Positions 40,522 through 49,326 of a stretch of DNA of 64,000 nucleotides are shown piece by piece; position 1 is the first letter of the stretch; each line of letters starts with the position of its first letter. The notes below the pieces were generated by a model. The model was given only the letters and a program-made list of their open reading frames with translations, did not search any database and was not told where the DNA came from. This DNA is from Niallia sp. FSL W8-0635 (GTDB lineage: Bacteria > Bacillota > Bacilli > Bacillales > Cytobacillaceae). The stretch lies in the NCBI RefSeq assembly GCF_038007965.1, contig NZ_JBBOYD010000001.1, forward strand, positions 1,528,501 through 1,592,500. Reading direction: 5' to 3'. A program made the translations under genes and the position numbers.

Positions 40522-41163
40522 ATGGGTTCATTCTTTCAACTCGATAGTCCCATCAGCAGGAATTTAGCGAAAATAGTAGATGTTCTTTTATTGAATATTA
40601 TTTTTATTCTTTTCTCACTTCCTATTGTCACGATAGGTGCTTCGCTAACAGCTTTGTATTCGGTTAATTTTAAAATAGCAAGAGGAGAACATCCCTCCAT
40701 TTGGATAAGTTTTATCCAGTCGTTTAAAAAGAATTTAAAACAGAGCTCCCTTATTTGGTTTCTCCTGATAGGTATTGGCGTAATTCTACTTGGAGATATT
40801 TATTATCTTGTATACACCAATGGGATTTGGAAAGTTATTTTTATGAGTCTAACCCTTATCTTTAGCTTTTTATATCTTACATTGTTCATAATTATTTTTC
40901 CCTATATATCTAGATTTGAAGATTCAATAAAAACAGCGGTTGTAAATTCTTTATTGATTGGAGGCTTTCACTTTCCATATTTATTACTGGTACTAATGAT
41001 CAATATAGTGCCTATTGTTTTCTTTTTATCCTCTTTTACTGGGTTTTTAACAGGTGTCTATTTCATTACCTTTGGTGGACTTTCCATTTTGACTTTTGTG
41101 AATTCGATTATATTTAAAAGGATTTTTTCAAAATATGAAAACAAAAAAGGAGGAGAAGTATGA
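40522..41163 (+). CDS. DUF624 (YesL-like) membrane protein
   Basis: The ATG at 40522 follows AGGTGA with five bases between; an in-frame GTG at 40486 has a weaker site. The 213-residue product has about five or six membrane helices, starting NLAKIVDVLLLNIIFILFSLPIVTIGASLTALYSV. This P-x-x-T-x-G-x-S-x-x-A-L-Y pattern is that of DUF624, found in B. subtilis as YesL and next to YesMN/LplABC-type clusters. Its role is unknown; it may assist or tune the importer. It overlaps the next gene by 4 bases and is part of the importer operon. Confidence 0.8.
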   Translation: MGSFFQLDSPISRNLAKIVDVLLLNIIFILFSLPIVTIGASLTALYSVNFKIARGEHPSIWISFIQSFKKNLKQSSLIWFLLIGIGVILLGDIYYLVYTNGIWKVIFMSLTLIFSFLYLTLFIIIFPYISRFEDSIKTAVVNSLLIGGFHFPYLLLVLMINIVPIVFFLSSFTGFLTGVYFITFGGLSILTFVNSIIFKRIFSKYENKKGGEV

Positions 41164-42227
41164 TGGAGAAAATACGGATAGGATTAATTGGAGTTGGTGG
41201 GATGGCTCAGTCTCATATAAAGGGATTGCAGAATGTCGGAACGTTTCAAATTGATGCAATCTGTGATTCAAATAACAAAAATCTAAAAAAAGTCGGAGAG
41301 CGATTAGCTATTAAATCGGAAAATCAATATATAGATTTCCGTAAGTTAATTGATTCTCAAAAAGTAGATGCAGTTATATCCATCACACCCAATAATGTAC
41401 ACGCGCCAATATTGGAATATTGTATCGAAAAAAACATGCCTATCTTAACTGAAAAGCCGTTAACATTGGACTATGAGGAAGCGAAAAAGCTTGCTGAAAA
41501 ATATAAGCAACAACCTATTCTTTGTATGGTAGGGTTTAGTTATCGATATACACCAGCATTTCGATTTGTAAAAGCATTACTAGATAAAGGGGAAATCGGT
41601 CAAATAAGGAATTTTTCTATTCAGTATCTGCAAGGGTGGGGAGCACTACCTTATGATACTCCCTATGTTTGGCGCTTTAATCCTGCGGTCACAGGAACAG
41701 GAGTATTAGGCGATTTAGGTTCCCATATGATTGATATGGCACATTATTTATTTGGATCATTTCAAGAAGTATCAGCTAAAATGGAAAGCTTTATTAAGAA
41801 AAGAAAAATGGAGCAATCGAATGAATGGAAAGAATTCGTTATTGACGACTTTGTATGTTTTCAGGCAAAAATGGAAAGTGGCATAGTTGGTACATTTCAA
41901 ACAACAAGAAATGCTATAGGCTCAGGAAATCAGTTTGATGTGTCCATATACGGTGATAAAGGAACTATTCATGCAAGTACAATGGAAGAAGAGATAGTGA
42001 ATTTGATACATTTTGATGATGGGACGGCTGAGCTTGTGGAGAAAAAAATGCATGTTCCTAAAACTGTATACTTGTCTGAATGGGAGGATTTTGCCCAAAT
42101 GCTAAAGGGAAAAATAGGATCAGGTTTTCCAAATTTTGAAGTAGGACTAAGGAATCAACAAGTGTTAGAAGCAATAATCCAGTCCAGTAATCAACCAGGG
42201 AAAATGATAGATGCGTTAGAAAACTGA
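41160..42227 (+). CDS. Gfo/Idh/MocA-family oxidoreductase
   Basis: The 355-residue protein has an N-terminal Rossmann domain, RIGLIGVGGMAQSHIKGL (residues 4-21), DAICDSN, and the consensus ITPNNVHAPILEYCIEKNMPILTEKPL with the catalytic E-K-P. The C-terminal part has GVLGDLGSHMIDMAHYLFG, whose D-x-x-x-H contributes to the active site. Such enzymes oxidise or reduce sugar or cyclitol ring hydroxyls using bound NAD(P). The gene overlaps the DUF624 gene by ATGA, so it belongs to the sugar-import operon and probably acts on the imported sugar. Confidence 0.88.
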   Translation: MMEKIRIGLIGVGGMAQSHIKGLQNVGTFQIDAICDSNNKNLKKVGERLAIKSENQYIDFRKLIDSQKVDAVISITPNNVHAPILEYCIEKNMPILTEKPLTLDYEEAKKLAEKYKQQPILCMVGFSYRYTPAFRFVKALLDKGEIGQIRNFSIQYLQGWGALPYDTPYVWRFNPAVTGTGVLGDLGSHMIDMAHYLFGSFQEVSAKMESFIKKRKMEQSNEWKEFVIDDFVCFQAKMESGIVGTFQTTRNAIGSGNQFDVSIYGDKGTIHASTMEEEIVNLIHFDDGTAELVEKKMHVPKTVYLSEWEDFAQMLKGKIGSGFPNFEVGLRNQQVLEAIIQSSNQPGKMIDALEN

Positions 42228-42263
42228 AAGGGTTTGTCCTTGTTTAATTCTCCTAATTACGGA

Positions 42264-42269
42264 TATAAT
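42264..42269 (+). promoter_or_regulatory. Probable -10 of the BCCT transporter gene
   Basis: TATAAT with TTGTTT 18 bases upstream (42240-42245), about 55 bases before the start codon. The upstream oxidoreductase gene shows no clear terminator. Confidence 0.4.
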
Positions 42270-42324
42270 AACTAGGCGACTATTTGTACATAGGTTATTA
42301 TTGAATAGAAGGAGAAATTATTAT

Positions 42325-43842
42325 ATGAAGTTTAAAAATCATCTTGTTTTTAATGTTTCTGTCATCATAATCTTGTTGATTGTGTTAGTAGGAGCTTTGG
42401 CACCAGATACACTTAAGGAAGGATCGGCTAGTGTCCAATCCTTTATTACAGATTCGTTTGGTTGGTATTATTTAATTGTGGTCACGTTTTTCGTGATAAT
42501 ATGTTTGTACTTATTAATAAGTCCTGTAGGTAAAATTAAATTAGGGAAACCAGAAGATAAGCCTGAGTTTTCAAGGTTAGCTTGGTTAGCAATGCTTTTC
42601 AGTGCGGGGATGGGAATCGGTCTTGTTTTTTATGGGACGGCGGAGCCATTAAGTCATTTTGCTATTAGCTCTCCAACAAATGAAATTGGAACAAATCAGG
42701 GTATGAAAGATGCTATGAGATATACCTACTTTCATTGGGGAATTCATGCATGGGCCGTATATGGAATTGTTGCTTTAAGTCTTGCCTATACGACTTTTAG
42801 GAAGGGCGGAACAACCTTAATCAGTTCAACCTTGAAACCATTACTAGGTCATTCCATGGATGGAAGAGCTGGAAGAATTATTGATATTATTGCTGTTTTT
42901 GCAACGGTAACGGGGATTGCAACAACGCTAGGATTTGGAGCAGTGCAAATAAATGGTGGGTTATCTTTTCTTTACGGGATTCCTTCCAATTTTTTAACAC
43001 AATTTATTATTATAGCAATTGTCACTGTCTTGTTTTTACTTTCGGCCCTTACTGGATTGGGAAAGGGTATTAAAATCCTCAGTAATACGAACATGATATT
43101 AGCGTTTGCGCTATTTTTGATAGTATTTATTTTGGGAAATACTGTCTTTATCCTCAATCTATTTACAGATACAATCGGAACATACTTACAAAACTTAGTT
43201 CGCATGAGTTTCCGAATTTCTCCTTTAGATGGTGAAAGTCGCCAATGGATAGATGCTTGGACGATTTTTTATTGGGCTTGGTGGATTGCATGGTCACCAT
43301 TTGTCGGTATTTTTATTGCACGTATTTCGAAAGGGAGAACCATTCGTGAATTTGTTACTTTCGTGTTATTTATTCCATCGGTTATAGGATTTTTATGGTT
43401 CTCTGTATTTGGTGGAAATGCAATGTTGTTAGAACATAAAGGGCTAGGCTCTATTTCTAAATTTGCAACAGAAGAATCACTGTTTGCTTTATTGGAACAT
43501 TATCCTTTTAGTTCGTTACTATCTATTTTAGCCATTCTGTTAATTGGCATTTTCTTTATAACCTCTGCAGATTCTGGAACGTTCGTACTAGGAATGCTAT
43601 CGGCAAATGGCATACAAAATCCTAGTAATCGCATTAAAGTCATTTGGGGGCTACTACTAACAACGATTTCCCTTGTCTTGCTTTATTCTGGAGGATTACA
43701 AGCATTACAAAATATGATGATTATTGCGGCTCTTCCTTTCTCTATTATTATGATTTTAATGACTGTAAGTTTATTGAAGGAAGTCCATCGTGAAAAAGCG
43801 GAGTATGAATCAAAGTGGAAGAAGAAAAAAGGCTCGATATAA
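42325..43842 (+). CDS. BCCT-family glycine betaine/choline transporter, OpuD-like
   Basis: The ATG at 42325 follows AAGGAG at ten bases; the in-frame TTG at 42301 precedes that site. The 505-residue protein has twelve membrane helices and the BCCT signatures GMGIGLVFYGTAEPLSHF (helix 3, sodium and betaine region) and FYWAWWIAWSPFVGIFIARISKGRTIREF (helix 8 tryptophan box). HWGIHAWAVYG lies between. These import glycine betaine, choline or carnitine with sodium for osmoprotection. The C-terminus is short and rich in lysine and glutamate, as in osmosensing members. The stop codon lies in its terminator hairpin. OpuD is the closest Bacillus name but identity to it is not proven. Confidence 0.85.
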   Translation: MKFKNHLVFNVSVIIILLIVLVGALAPDTLKEGSASVQSFITDSFGWYYLIVVTFFVIICLYLLISPVGKIKLGKPEDKPEFSRLAWLAMLFSAGMGIGLVFYGTAEPLSHFAISSPTNEIGTNQGMKDAMRYTYFHWGIHAWAVYGIVALSLAYTTFRKGGTTLISSTLKPLLGHSMDGRAGRIIDIIAVFATVTGIATTLGFGAVQINGGLSFLYGIPSNFLTQFIIIAIVTVLFLLSALTGLGKGIKILSNTNMILAFALFLIVFILGNTVFILNLFTDTIGTYLQNLVRMSFRISPLDGESRQWIDAWTIFYWAWWIAWSPFVGIFIARISKGRTIREFVTFVLFIPSVIGFLWFSVFGGNAMLLEHKGLGSISKFATEESLFALLEHYPFSSLLSILAILLIGIFFITSADSGTFVLGMLSANGIQNPSNRIKVIWGLLLTTISLVLLYSGGLQALQNMMIIAALPFSIIMILMTVSLLKEVHREKAEYESKWKKKKGSI

Positions 43843-43854
43843 TATCGAGCCTTT
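43831..43854 (+). terminator. Terminator containing the BCCT stop codon
   Basis: Perfect GGCTCGATAT-A-ATATCGAGCC palindrome followed by a short T run. The TAA stop of the transporter is within it. Confidence 0.7.
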
Positions 43855-44018
43855 AGGCTGTAAACAAACTACTTGAAAAATTCGGGTTTGTTTATGGTCT
43901 TTTTTTATAAAAATGTTCATTATCCGGGAGTTTCAACTGCACGCACCAATCAACAAAGTTAGTTTAGAACTCTAATTGCTTAAAGTTAACTCATTTTTCA
44001 ATAGTAATTTTTAGCTTC

Positions 44019-44423
44019 TTAATCTTCTTTTTCTTCTTCATCTGTATCTTTATTAAACCATAATGGCTCGTAATCATCGACTTCGCCATTATAATTGATT
44101 AAAATTTCTTCGCCTGCTTTTATATCCTTATAAGCATAATAATCAAATGTATGCTTATCAAAATTAATCTCGTAAGTTGCATTTGGTTCATAGGAATGGT
44201 TAAATAACATGCCATAGCCTAGAACTACTGCACTGTGATTAATGCCATATTCATACACATAATCTTCTAGTACTGTTCTTTCAATATATTTATGTTGATC
44301 ATTTGGATAAGGAACGACAGGAGCTTCATGGAATAAAGTGCCTTTTTTGATATCACATGTAGCAAATACGCCTCTATTGAATTCCCCATCGCTTAGGGGG
44401 GATGTTTTAATTTCTATCATCAT
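44019..44423 (-). CDS. SET-domain protein
   Basis: The 134-residue protein is a compact SET domain. Near the start NRGVFATCDIKKGTLFHEAP matches the G-x-G-V/F-A-x-x-x-I-x-x-G-x-x-I strand, the middle has GYGMLFNHSYEPNATYE with the N-H-S motif that binds SAM, and IKAGEEILINYNG supplies the catalytic tyrosine region. The C-terminus is acidic (DTDEEEKED). SET domains methylate lysines of proteins using SAM; in bacteria their targets are mostly unknown. It lacks pre- and post-SET regions, as many bacterial members do. It stands alone between the BCCT gene and truA. Family sure, substrate unknown. Confidence 0.85.
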   Translation of the reverse strand: MMIEIKTSPLSDGEFNRGVFATCDIKKGTLFHEAPVVPYPNDQHKYIERTVLEDYVYEYGINHSAVVLGYGMLFNHSYEPNATYEINFDKHTFDYYAYKDIKAGEEILINYNGEVDDYEPLWFNKDTDEEEKED

Positions 44424-44695
44424 GTGTTCACCTACAACTCTTTATAGTATACTGCTATATCTTACTCTAACATTGATTCTTTTATTTAGGAAATAAATTA
44501 AATAAAAATTTATAAAAATGAAGCATTTCTGTTATAATCTGACTTTTTAGCCAATGAAGAATTTGGAGATAATAGTGTATAATGAGTAGTATTCTTTGCG
44601 TTTCGTAATAATCCTTAAAATTAAGGAACAGCTTGGTAAGGTGATTACGTTTTTATTAATATAAAGAACATAAAAGTAAGAGAACAGGAGAAAAA

Positions 44696-45433
44696 ATGAA
44701 AAATTATAAATTGCTTATTCAATATGATGGTGGACGATACAAGGGATGGCAACGTCTTGGTAATGGGGATCAATCGATTCAAGGTAAAATTGAAAACGTC
44801 CTTACAGAAATGGTAGGAGAAAAAATAGAAATCATCGGCTGCAGCAGAACAGATGCAGGGGTACACGCATTATCTCAAGTTGCCAACTTCAAAATGAATA
44901 AAGAAATGACGGAAAAAGAGGTCATGAATTATCTCAATCATTATTTACCAAATGATATTAGCATTTCAAAAGTAGTGACTGTTCAAGATCGTTTTCATGC
45001 AAGATATAATGCGAAGGATAAAACGTATTTATATAAAATTTGGAATAAATCGTATACCCATCCTTTTATGCGCAAATATAGCATGCATGTAGAGAAAAAG
45101 TTAAGTGTAAAAAGAATGGAACAAGCAGCTGCCCATTTTGTTGGGAAACATGATTTTACAGCTTTCTCGAACGCTAAATCTAAGAAGAAATCAATGGTTA
45201 AAGAAATATACTCGATTGATATAAAAGAAGTCGATGGGTTTCTTGAAATCCGTGTGAGTGGCGATGGTTTTCTTTACAATATGGTTAGAAAAATAGTTGG
45301 AACACTAATAGAGGTTGGGCTAGGAAAAATCGAAGCAGATGCTATTCCAGCGATTATTGTAGAAAAGGATCGCAGTCTAACCGGAATGATGGCAGAAGCG
45401 AACGGACTATTTTTGGAAAAGGTACAGTTTTAA
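44696..45433 (+). CDS. truA: tRNA pseudouridine(38-40) synthase TruA
   Basis: The 245-residue protein has the TruA layout: LIQYDGGRYKGWQR (residues 7-20), the catalytic aspartate D53 in SRTDAGVHA, RFHARYNAKDKTYLYKIW, and GDGFLYNMVRKIVGTLIEVG. The enzyme makes pseudouridine at positions 38-40 of the tRNA anticodon arm. In most bacilli truA sits in the ribosomal-protein cluster behind the ecf genes. This copy stands alone between a SET-domain gene and a NAD salvage operon, so it may be a second copy. The ribosome site AACAGGAG is good. Family certain. Confidence 0.9.
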   Translation: MKNYKLLIQYDGGRYKGWQRLGNGDQSIQGKIENVLTEMVGEKIEIIGCSRTDAGVHALSQVANFKMNKEMTEKEVMNYLNHYLPNDISISKVVTVQDRFHARYNAKDKTYLYKIWNKSYTHPFMRKYSMHVEKKLSVKRMEQAAAHFVGKHDFTAFSNAKSKKKSMVKEIYSIDIKEVDGFLEIRVSGDGFLYNMVRKIVGTLIEVGLGKIEADAIPAIIVEKDRSLTGMMAEANGLFLEKVQF

Positions 45434-45445
45434 TAAAAATAAAGA

Positions 45446-45482
45446 GAGCATGTGGGTTATTTTAGACCTGCTTGCTTTTTTT
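45446..45482 (+). terminator. Probable terminator after truA
   Basis: AGCATGTGGGT and ACCTGCTTGCT can pair with a few mismatches, followed by six T residues. Weaker than the other terminators here. Confidence 0.5.
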
Positions 45483-45671
45483 ATAGGCGTTTTTCCAAGC
45501 CGCTTATCTGAAAATTAACTTTTTTATTACATAAATAAAAAGCTTTGCACAAAAGAGAATGATTTAATAAATAAAAGGATATTTATATAACAAACAGAGA
45601 TTTGTCATATGTTAAGATAATGGACAATTTTTTTAGAAGTAGAAGTGAATTTAGCACGAGGAGGAAAATTA

Positions 45672-47129
45672 ATGAGTTATGCAGATGACAGTCTAATGCT
45701 TCATACAGATCTTTATCAAATAAATATGATGGAGACGTATTGGAGGGAAGGAAAACAGGAACGGAAAGCGGTGTTTGAACTTTATTTTCGCAAGCTTCCC
45801 TTTGGTAATGGTTTTGCTATATTTGCTGGTCTCGAGCGAATTTTATCTTATATAAAAAATTGTCGGTTTACGGAAAGTGATATAGATTACTTAAGAAATG
45901 AAGTTGGCTATAAAGAGGATTTTCTTGCTTATTTAAAAAAACTTACTTTTTCCGGTGATATATACTGCATGGAGGAAGGAGAACTAGTATTTGCCAATGA
46001 ACCAATTCTAAGAGTAGAAGCTCCAATTGCTGAGGCGCAATTAATCGAAACAGCCCTTTTAAACATTGTTAATTACCAAACGCTTATTGCAACAAAAGCA
46101 GCGAGGGTGAAGCAGGTTATTGGGGAGCAGACAGCAATGGAGTTCGGAACAAGAAGAGCGCAGGAAATGGATGCAGCGATTTGGGGAACAAGAGCCGCCT
46201 ATATTGGTGGGTTTTCTGCTACAAGTAATGTAAGAGCAGGTAAAATCTTTGATATTCCTGTATCAGGGACACATGCACATGCACTTGTTCAAGCATATCA
46301 AGACGAATATGAAGCATTTAAAAGTTATGCCAACTCTCATACAGAATGTGTTTTCCTAGTCGATACATATGACACGCTTCGTTCTGGTGTACCCAATGCG
46401 ATAAAGGTAGCGAAGGAGTTTGGAGACAAGATTCACTTTAAAGGAATTCGATTAGACAGTGGAGATTTAGCATATCTTTCCAAGAAAGCGAGAGAAATGC
46501 TTGATGAGGCAGGATTTTCTGATGCGAAAATTATTGCTTCTAATGATCTAGATGAATATACCATTATGAATTTGCAGGCAGAGGGAGCAAAAATTGATAT
46601 TTGGGGCATTGGAACAAAGCTGATTACAGCATATGATCAAGCAGCATTGGGTGCGGTATATAAATTAGTTAGCATTGAAAATGAACACGGTGAAATGGAG
46701 GATACGATTAAATTATCGGGAAATCCAGAAAAGATTTCTACTCCAGGACAGAAAAGAGTGTATCGAATTATTAATAATGAAAATAATCATGCAGAAGGGG
46801 ACTATATTACGCTCGCTTCTGAAGCAATTACGCAAGAACCTTTAAAAATGTTTCATCCTGTTCATCCGTATTTGAATAAAGTAGTTACAAATTATAGAGC
46901 GATCGAATTACACCATCAAGTTATAAAGAATGGGCAAGTTCACTTTGAAACACCTGCATTAAAGGATATTCAAATGAAGGCTAAAGAGAACTTGAATTTG
47001 CTCTGGAATGAATATAAGCGAACCCTTAATCCAGAAGAGTATCCAGTTGATTTAAGCAAAGCATGCTGGGAAAATAAGCGAAACTCTATAGAAGAAATGA
47101 AAGAGAAGACGCGTAGAATCAAACTTTAA
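45672..47129 (+). CDS. pncB: Nicotinate phosphoribosyltransferase PncB
   Basis: The ATG at 45672 follows GAGGAGG; an in-frame GTG at 45645 has none. The 485-residue protein matches NAPRTase: MLHTDLYQINMMETYWREGK at the start, FELYFRKLPFGNGFAIFAGLERIL, EFGTRRAQEMDAAIWGTRAAYIGG with the phosphoribosyl-contact residues and active-site histidine region SGTHAHALVQAY, LVDTYDTLRSGVPNAIKVA, and IRLDSGDLAYLSKKAR. It joins nicotinate and PRPP, with ATP, to nicotinate mononucleotide. The next gene is a NadD-type enzyme that acts on the product. Certain. Confidence 0.95.
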   Translation: MSYADDSLMLHTDLYQINMMETYWREGKQERKAVFELYFRKLPFGNGFAIFAGLERILSYIKNCRFTESDIDYLRNEVGYKEDFLAYLKKLTFSGDIYCMEEGELVFANEPILRVEAPIAEAQLIETALLNIVNYQTLIATKAARVKQVIGEQTAMEFGTRRAQEMDAAIWGTRAAYIGGFSATSNVRAGKIFDIPVSGTHAHALVQAYQDEYEAFKSYANSHTECVFLVDTYDTLRSGVPNAIKVAKEFGDKIHFKGIRLDSGDLAYLSKKAREMLDEAGFSDAKIIASNDLDEYTIMNLQAEGAKIDIWGIGTKLITAYDQAALGAVYKLVSIENEHGEMEDTIKLSGNPEKISTPGQKRVYRIINNENNHAEGDYITLASEAITQEPLKMFHPVHPYLNKVVTNYRAIELHHQVIKNGQVHFETPALKDIQMKAKENLNLLWNEYKRTLNPEEYPVDLSKACWENKRNSIEEMKEKTRRIKL

Positions 47130-47144
47130 GGGGGAGAGAATAAA

Positions 47145-47759
47145 TTGGGGAAAATAGGGATTTATGGATCATCCTTTGATCCAATAACCAATGTTCATCT
47201 CTGGACTGCCAGTACTGTGGCTCACCGTTGTAAATTAGATAAAGTAATTTTTCTTCCTTGTTCAAGTAAAAGGAGGGATAAAACGATGGAAACAGCAGAT
47301 GAACATCGTATTAAGATGGTGAACATGGCGATAGAGAATAATGATAAGTTTGCGTTGGATGAATATGAAATGAAGCAAGATGGCTGGGAAATCTATACGT
47401 ATCATACGATGAATTATTTTAAAAAGCTTTTTCCAGACAATCAAGTGTACTTTATCATGGGAGCTGATTTGCTAGTTGATATTGGAAGAGGTATGTGGAC
47501 AAAAGGAGAGGAATTAATAGCAGAAAATCGGTTTATTGTAATGGCTCGAAACGGAATTGATATGTTAACGACCATTAGCCGTTCACCAATCCTCCGAAAC
47601 CATGATGATGGGAACACATTTCATCTGTTAGATAAAGGTTTAGCCATGGAAATAAGCTCTACCTATATACGAGAAGAGTTTGGGATGGGTGGAGAGCCAA
47701 GATATCTTTTGCCAGAAAAATGCTATGAATATATAAAGCAAAATAAATTATACCAATAA
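47145..47759 (+). CDS. Nicotinate-nucleotide adenylyltransferase family protein
   Basis: The TTG start at 47145 follows GGGGGAGAG. The 204-residue protein has GIYGSSFDPITNVHLW near the N-terminus, where the superfamily (T/H)-x-x-H motif appears as T-N-V-H instead of the usual H-x-G-H of NadD. FIMGADLLVDI and a late MEISSTYIREE (ISST-x-x-R) complete the nucleotidyltransferase active site. It should transfer AMP from ATP to nicotinate mononucleotide, giving deamido-NAD. The canonical bacillus nadD lies in a different operon, so this is probably a salvage copy dedicated to pncB, 15 bases upstream. Family sure, reaction very likely. Confidence 0.85.
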   Translation: MGKIGIYGSSFDPITNVHLWTASTVAHRCKLDKVIFLPCSSKRRDKTMETADEHRIKMVNMAIENNDKFALDEYEMKQDGWEIYTYHTMNYFKKLFPDNQVYFIMGADLLVDIGRGMWTKGEELIAENRFIVMARNGIDMLTTISRSPILRNHDDGNTFHLLDKGLAMEISSTYIREEFGMGGEPRYLLPEKCYEYIKQNKLYQ

Positions 47760-47810
47760 ACCATTCTAAAAACGGCATGAAAAAACGGAAAATTAATAAG
47801 AAATTAGTCA

Positions 47811-47839
47811 TTGATGATTACTGAATAGTCTGATAGAAT
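47811..47839 (+). promoter_or_regulatory. SigA-type promoter of the riboswitch-serA unit
   Basis: TTGATG (47811-47816), a 17-base spacer, and TAGAAT (47834-47839), 15 bases upstream of the aptamer. Confidence 0.6.
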
Positions 47840-47853
47840 GAAGGCAATCTAAA

Positions 47854-47932
47854 GGCTATGTGTAACTGGCGAAATACGGATAACCGTAGGGGAGCACATA
47901 GCGTCGTATGCCGTTCGCCTGGGCAGAGGTAA
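47854..47932 (+). ncRNA. ZTP (pfl-motif) riboswitch
   Basis: The conserved blocks of the pfl/ZTP riboswitch are present in order: AACTGGCG (near 47864), a CGG/CCG hairpin, GGGGAGCACA (47889-47898), GCCG (47910-47913) and CGCCTGGGCA (47916-47925). GCTATGTG and CACATAGC (47855-47862 and 47894-47901) can also pair. The class senses ZTP/ZMP, the alarmone for lack of 10-formyl-tetrahydrofolate, and turns on one-carbon genes. Here it precedes serA, whose serine feeds one-carbon supply. The terminator at 47925-47963 shares bases with the aptamer end, so ligand binding would prevent termination. Motif match good; regulation inferred. Confidence 0.85.
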
Positions 47933-47963
47933 GGGAATTATATACTCCTTGCCTTTTTCTTTT
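47925..47963 (+). terminator. Expression-platform terminator of the ZTP riboswitch
   Basis: AGGTAAGG (47927-47934) pairs with CCTTGCCT (47947-47954), then a T-rich tail. It starts at the end of the aptamer. Confidence 0.75.
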
Positions 47964-48045
47964 TTAGACGGAAATTTCGTTTAAAAGAGAAAACGTATTA
48001 GCCAAGCGTAAAAAGAATATATTTGATTTAAAAGGAGCAATGGAG

Positions 48046-49245
48046 ATGAGCACTACGACTGTTAAAGAGGTAAAGACAATTAAGACATTGAATAATATTG
48101 CAGCAAGTGGCCTGAGTGTGTTTAAAAAAGGGAAATTTACCATTGACGATACGAGCAATAATCCAGATGCAATTCTTTTGCGTAGCTTTAATATGCATGG
48201 AATGGAATTGGGGGAAAACTTAAAGGCGATAGCACGAGCTGGAGCAGGAGTCAATAATATTCCGGTTGAACAATGTACAACACAAGGAATTGTTGTATTT
48301 AATACACCTGGTGCGAATGCCAATGCAGTAAAAGAAATGGTGCTTATGACATTGATGGCTTCATCCCGAAATCTGTTTGATGGAGTGTCATGGGCGAAAA
48401 CCCTTCTTACAGAAGGTGATCAAGTTCCAAAGCTAGTGGAAACTGGCAAAAAACAATTTGTTGGACATGAAATCAAAGGAAAAACATTAGGTGTTATTGG
48501 CCTAGGAGCCATTGGTGCACTTGTAGCAAACGATGCCCTTGCTCTCGATATGGATGTCATTGGTTATGATCCTTTTCTTTCTGTGGATACAGCTTGGAAT
48601 TTATCCCGTAATGTACAGCGGGCGATGACCTTAGACCAGCTATTTGCAGAATCAGATTTTATAACAGTCCATGTGCCATTAACAGAAGATACGAAAGGAA
48701 TGTTTAATCAGCAGGCTTTTAACTTAATGAAGCCTGGCACTCAAATTTTAAATTTCTCTCGTGGAGAGCTTGTTAATGAAATTGATATGGCTGTTGCTCT
48801 AGAAGAAGGTAGAATAGGACGCTATATTACAGATTTTCCAAATGAAAATGTCCTACAAATGAAGAATACGATTGCTATTCCTCATCTCGGAGCATCTACA
48901 GAAGAATCTGAGGAAAATTGTGCTGTAATGGCAGCTCGCCAAGTAAAGGAATTTTTGGAAACAGGAAATATTAAAAACTCTGTAAACTTTCCTAATGCAT
49001 CCATCCCTTATACAGGAAAACGTCGTGTTACAGCCTTCCATCTAAATGTTCCTAATATGGTAGGACAGATAACACAAGCCATTTCCACCTACCAGTTGAA
49101 TATTGCTGATATGATAAACAGAAGCCGTGGCGAGTATGCTTACACGATGATTGATATCGATAACCAAGTGGCAGATGAAATCATTCCACTTCTTTCTCAG
49201 CAACTAAAAGGAATTGATGGAATTGTTACGATGAGAGTGATTTAA
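48046..49245 (+). CDS. serA: D-3-phosphoglycerate dehydrogenase
   Basis: The start is set at the ATG at 48046, eight bases after AAAGGAG; an ATG at 48040 is only two bases away from that site. The product has 399 residues. Signature parts are ARAGAGVNNIPVEQC, NAVKEMVLMTLM, the dinucleotide-binding GKTLGVIGLGAIGALVAND, FITVHVPLTEDTKGM, the active-site region NFSRGELVNE and PHLGASTEESEENCA. The C-terminal about 75 residues form an ACT domain (RVTAFHLNVPNMVGQITQAIS), which may bind serine. It oxidises 3-phosphoglycerate with NAD+, the first step of serine synthesis. Placed behind a ZTP riboswitch. serC is not nearby. Very likely. Confidence 0.92.
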   Translation: MSTTTVKEVKTIKTLNNIAASGLSVFKKGKFTIDDTSNNPDAILLRSFNMHGMELGENLKAIARAGAGVNNIPVEQCTTQGIVVFNTPGANANAVKEMVLMTLMASSRNLFDGVSWAKTLLTEGDQVPKLVETGKKQFVGHEIKGKTLGVIGLGAIGALVANDALALDMDVIGYDPFLSVDTAWNLSRNVQRAMTLDQLFAESDFITVHVPLTEDTKGMFNQQAFNLMKPGTQILNFSRGELVNEIDMAVALEEGRIGRYITDFPNENVLQMKNTIAIPHLGASTEESEENCAVMAARQVKEFLETGNIKNSVNFPNASIPYTGKRRVTAFHLNVPNMVGQITQAISTYQLNIADMINRSRGEYAYTMIDIDNQVADEIIPLLSQQLKGIDGIVTMRVI

Positions 49246-49268
49246 ATAGAAGAATAGGGATAACTGAT

Positions 49269-49300
49269 AGACTCCTGGAGTAAAAAGGGAGTCTTTTTTT
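49269..49300 (+). terminator. Rho-independent terminator after serA
   Basis: AGACTCC and GGGAGTCT arms, followed by seven T residues. Confidence 0.85.
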
Positions 49301-49326
49301 GTTGTTAGAAGGGGGGATTTAGCTAT

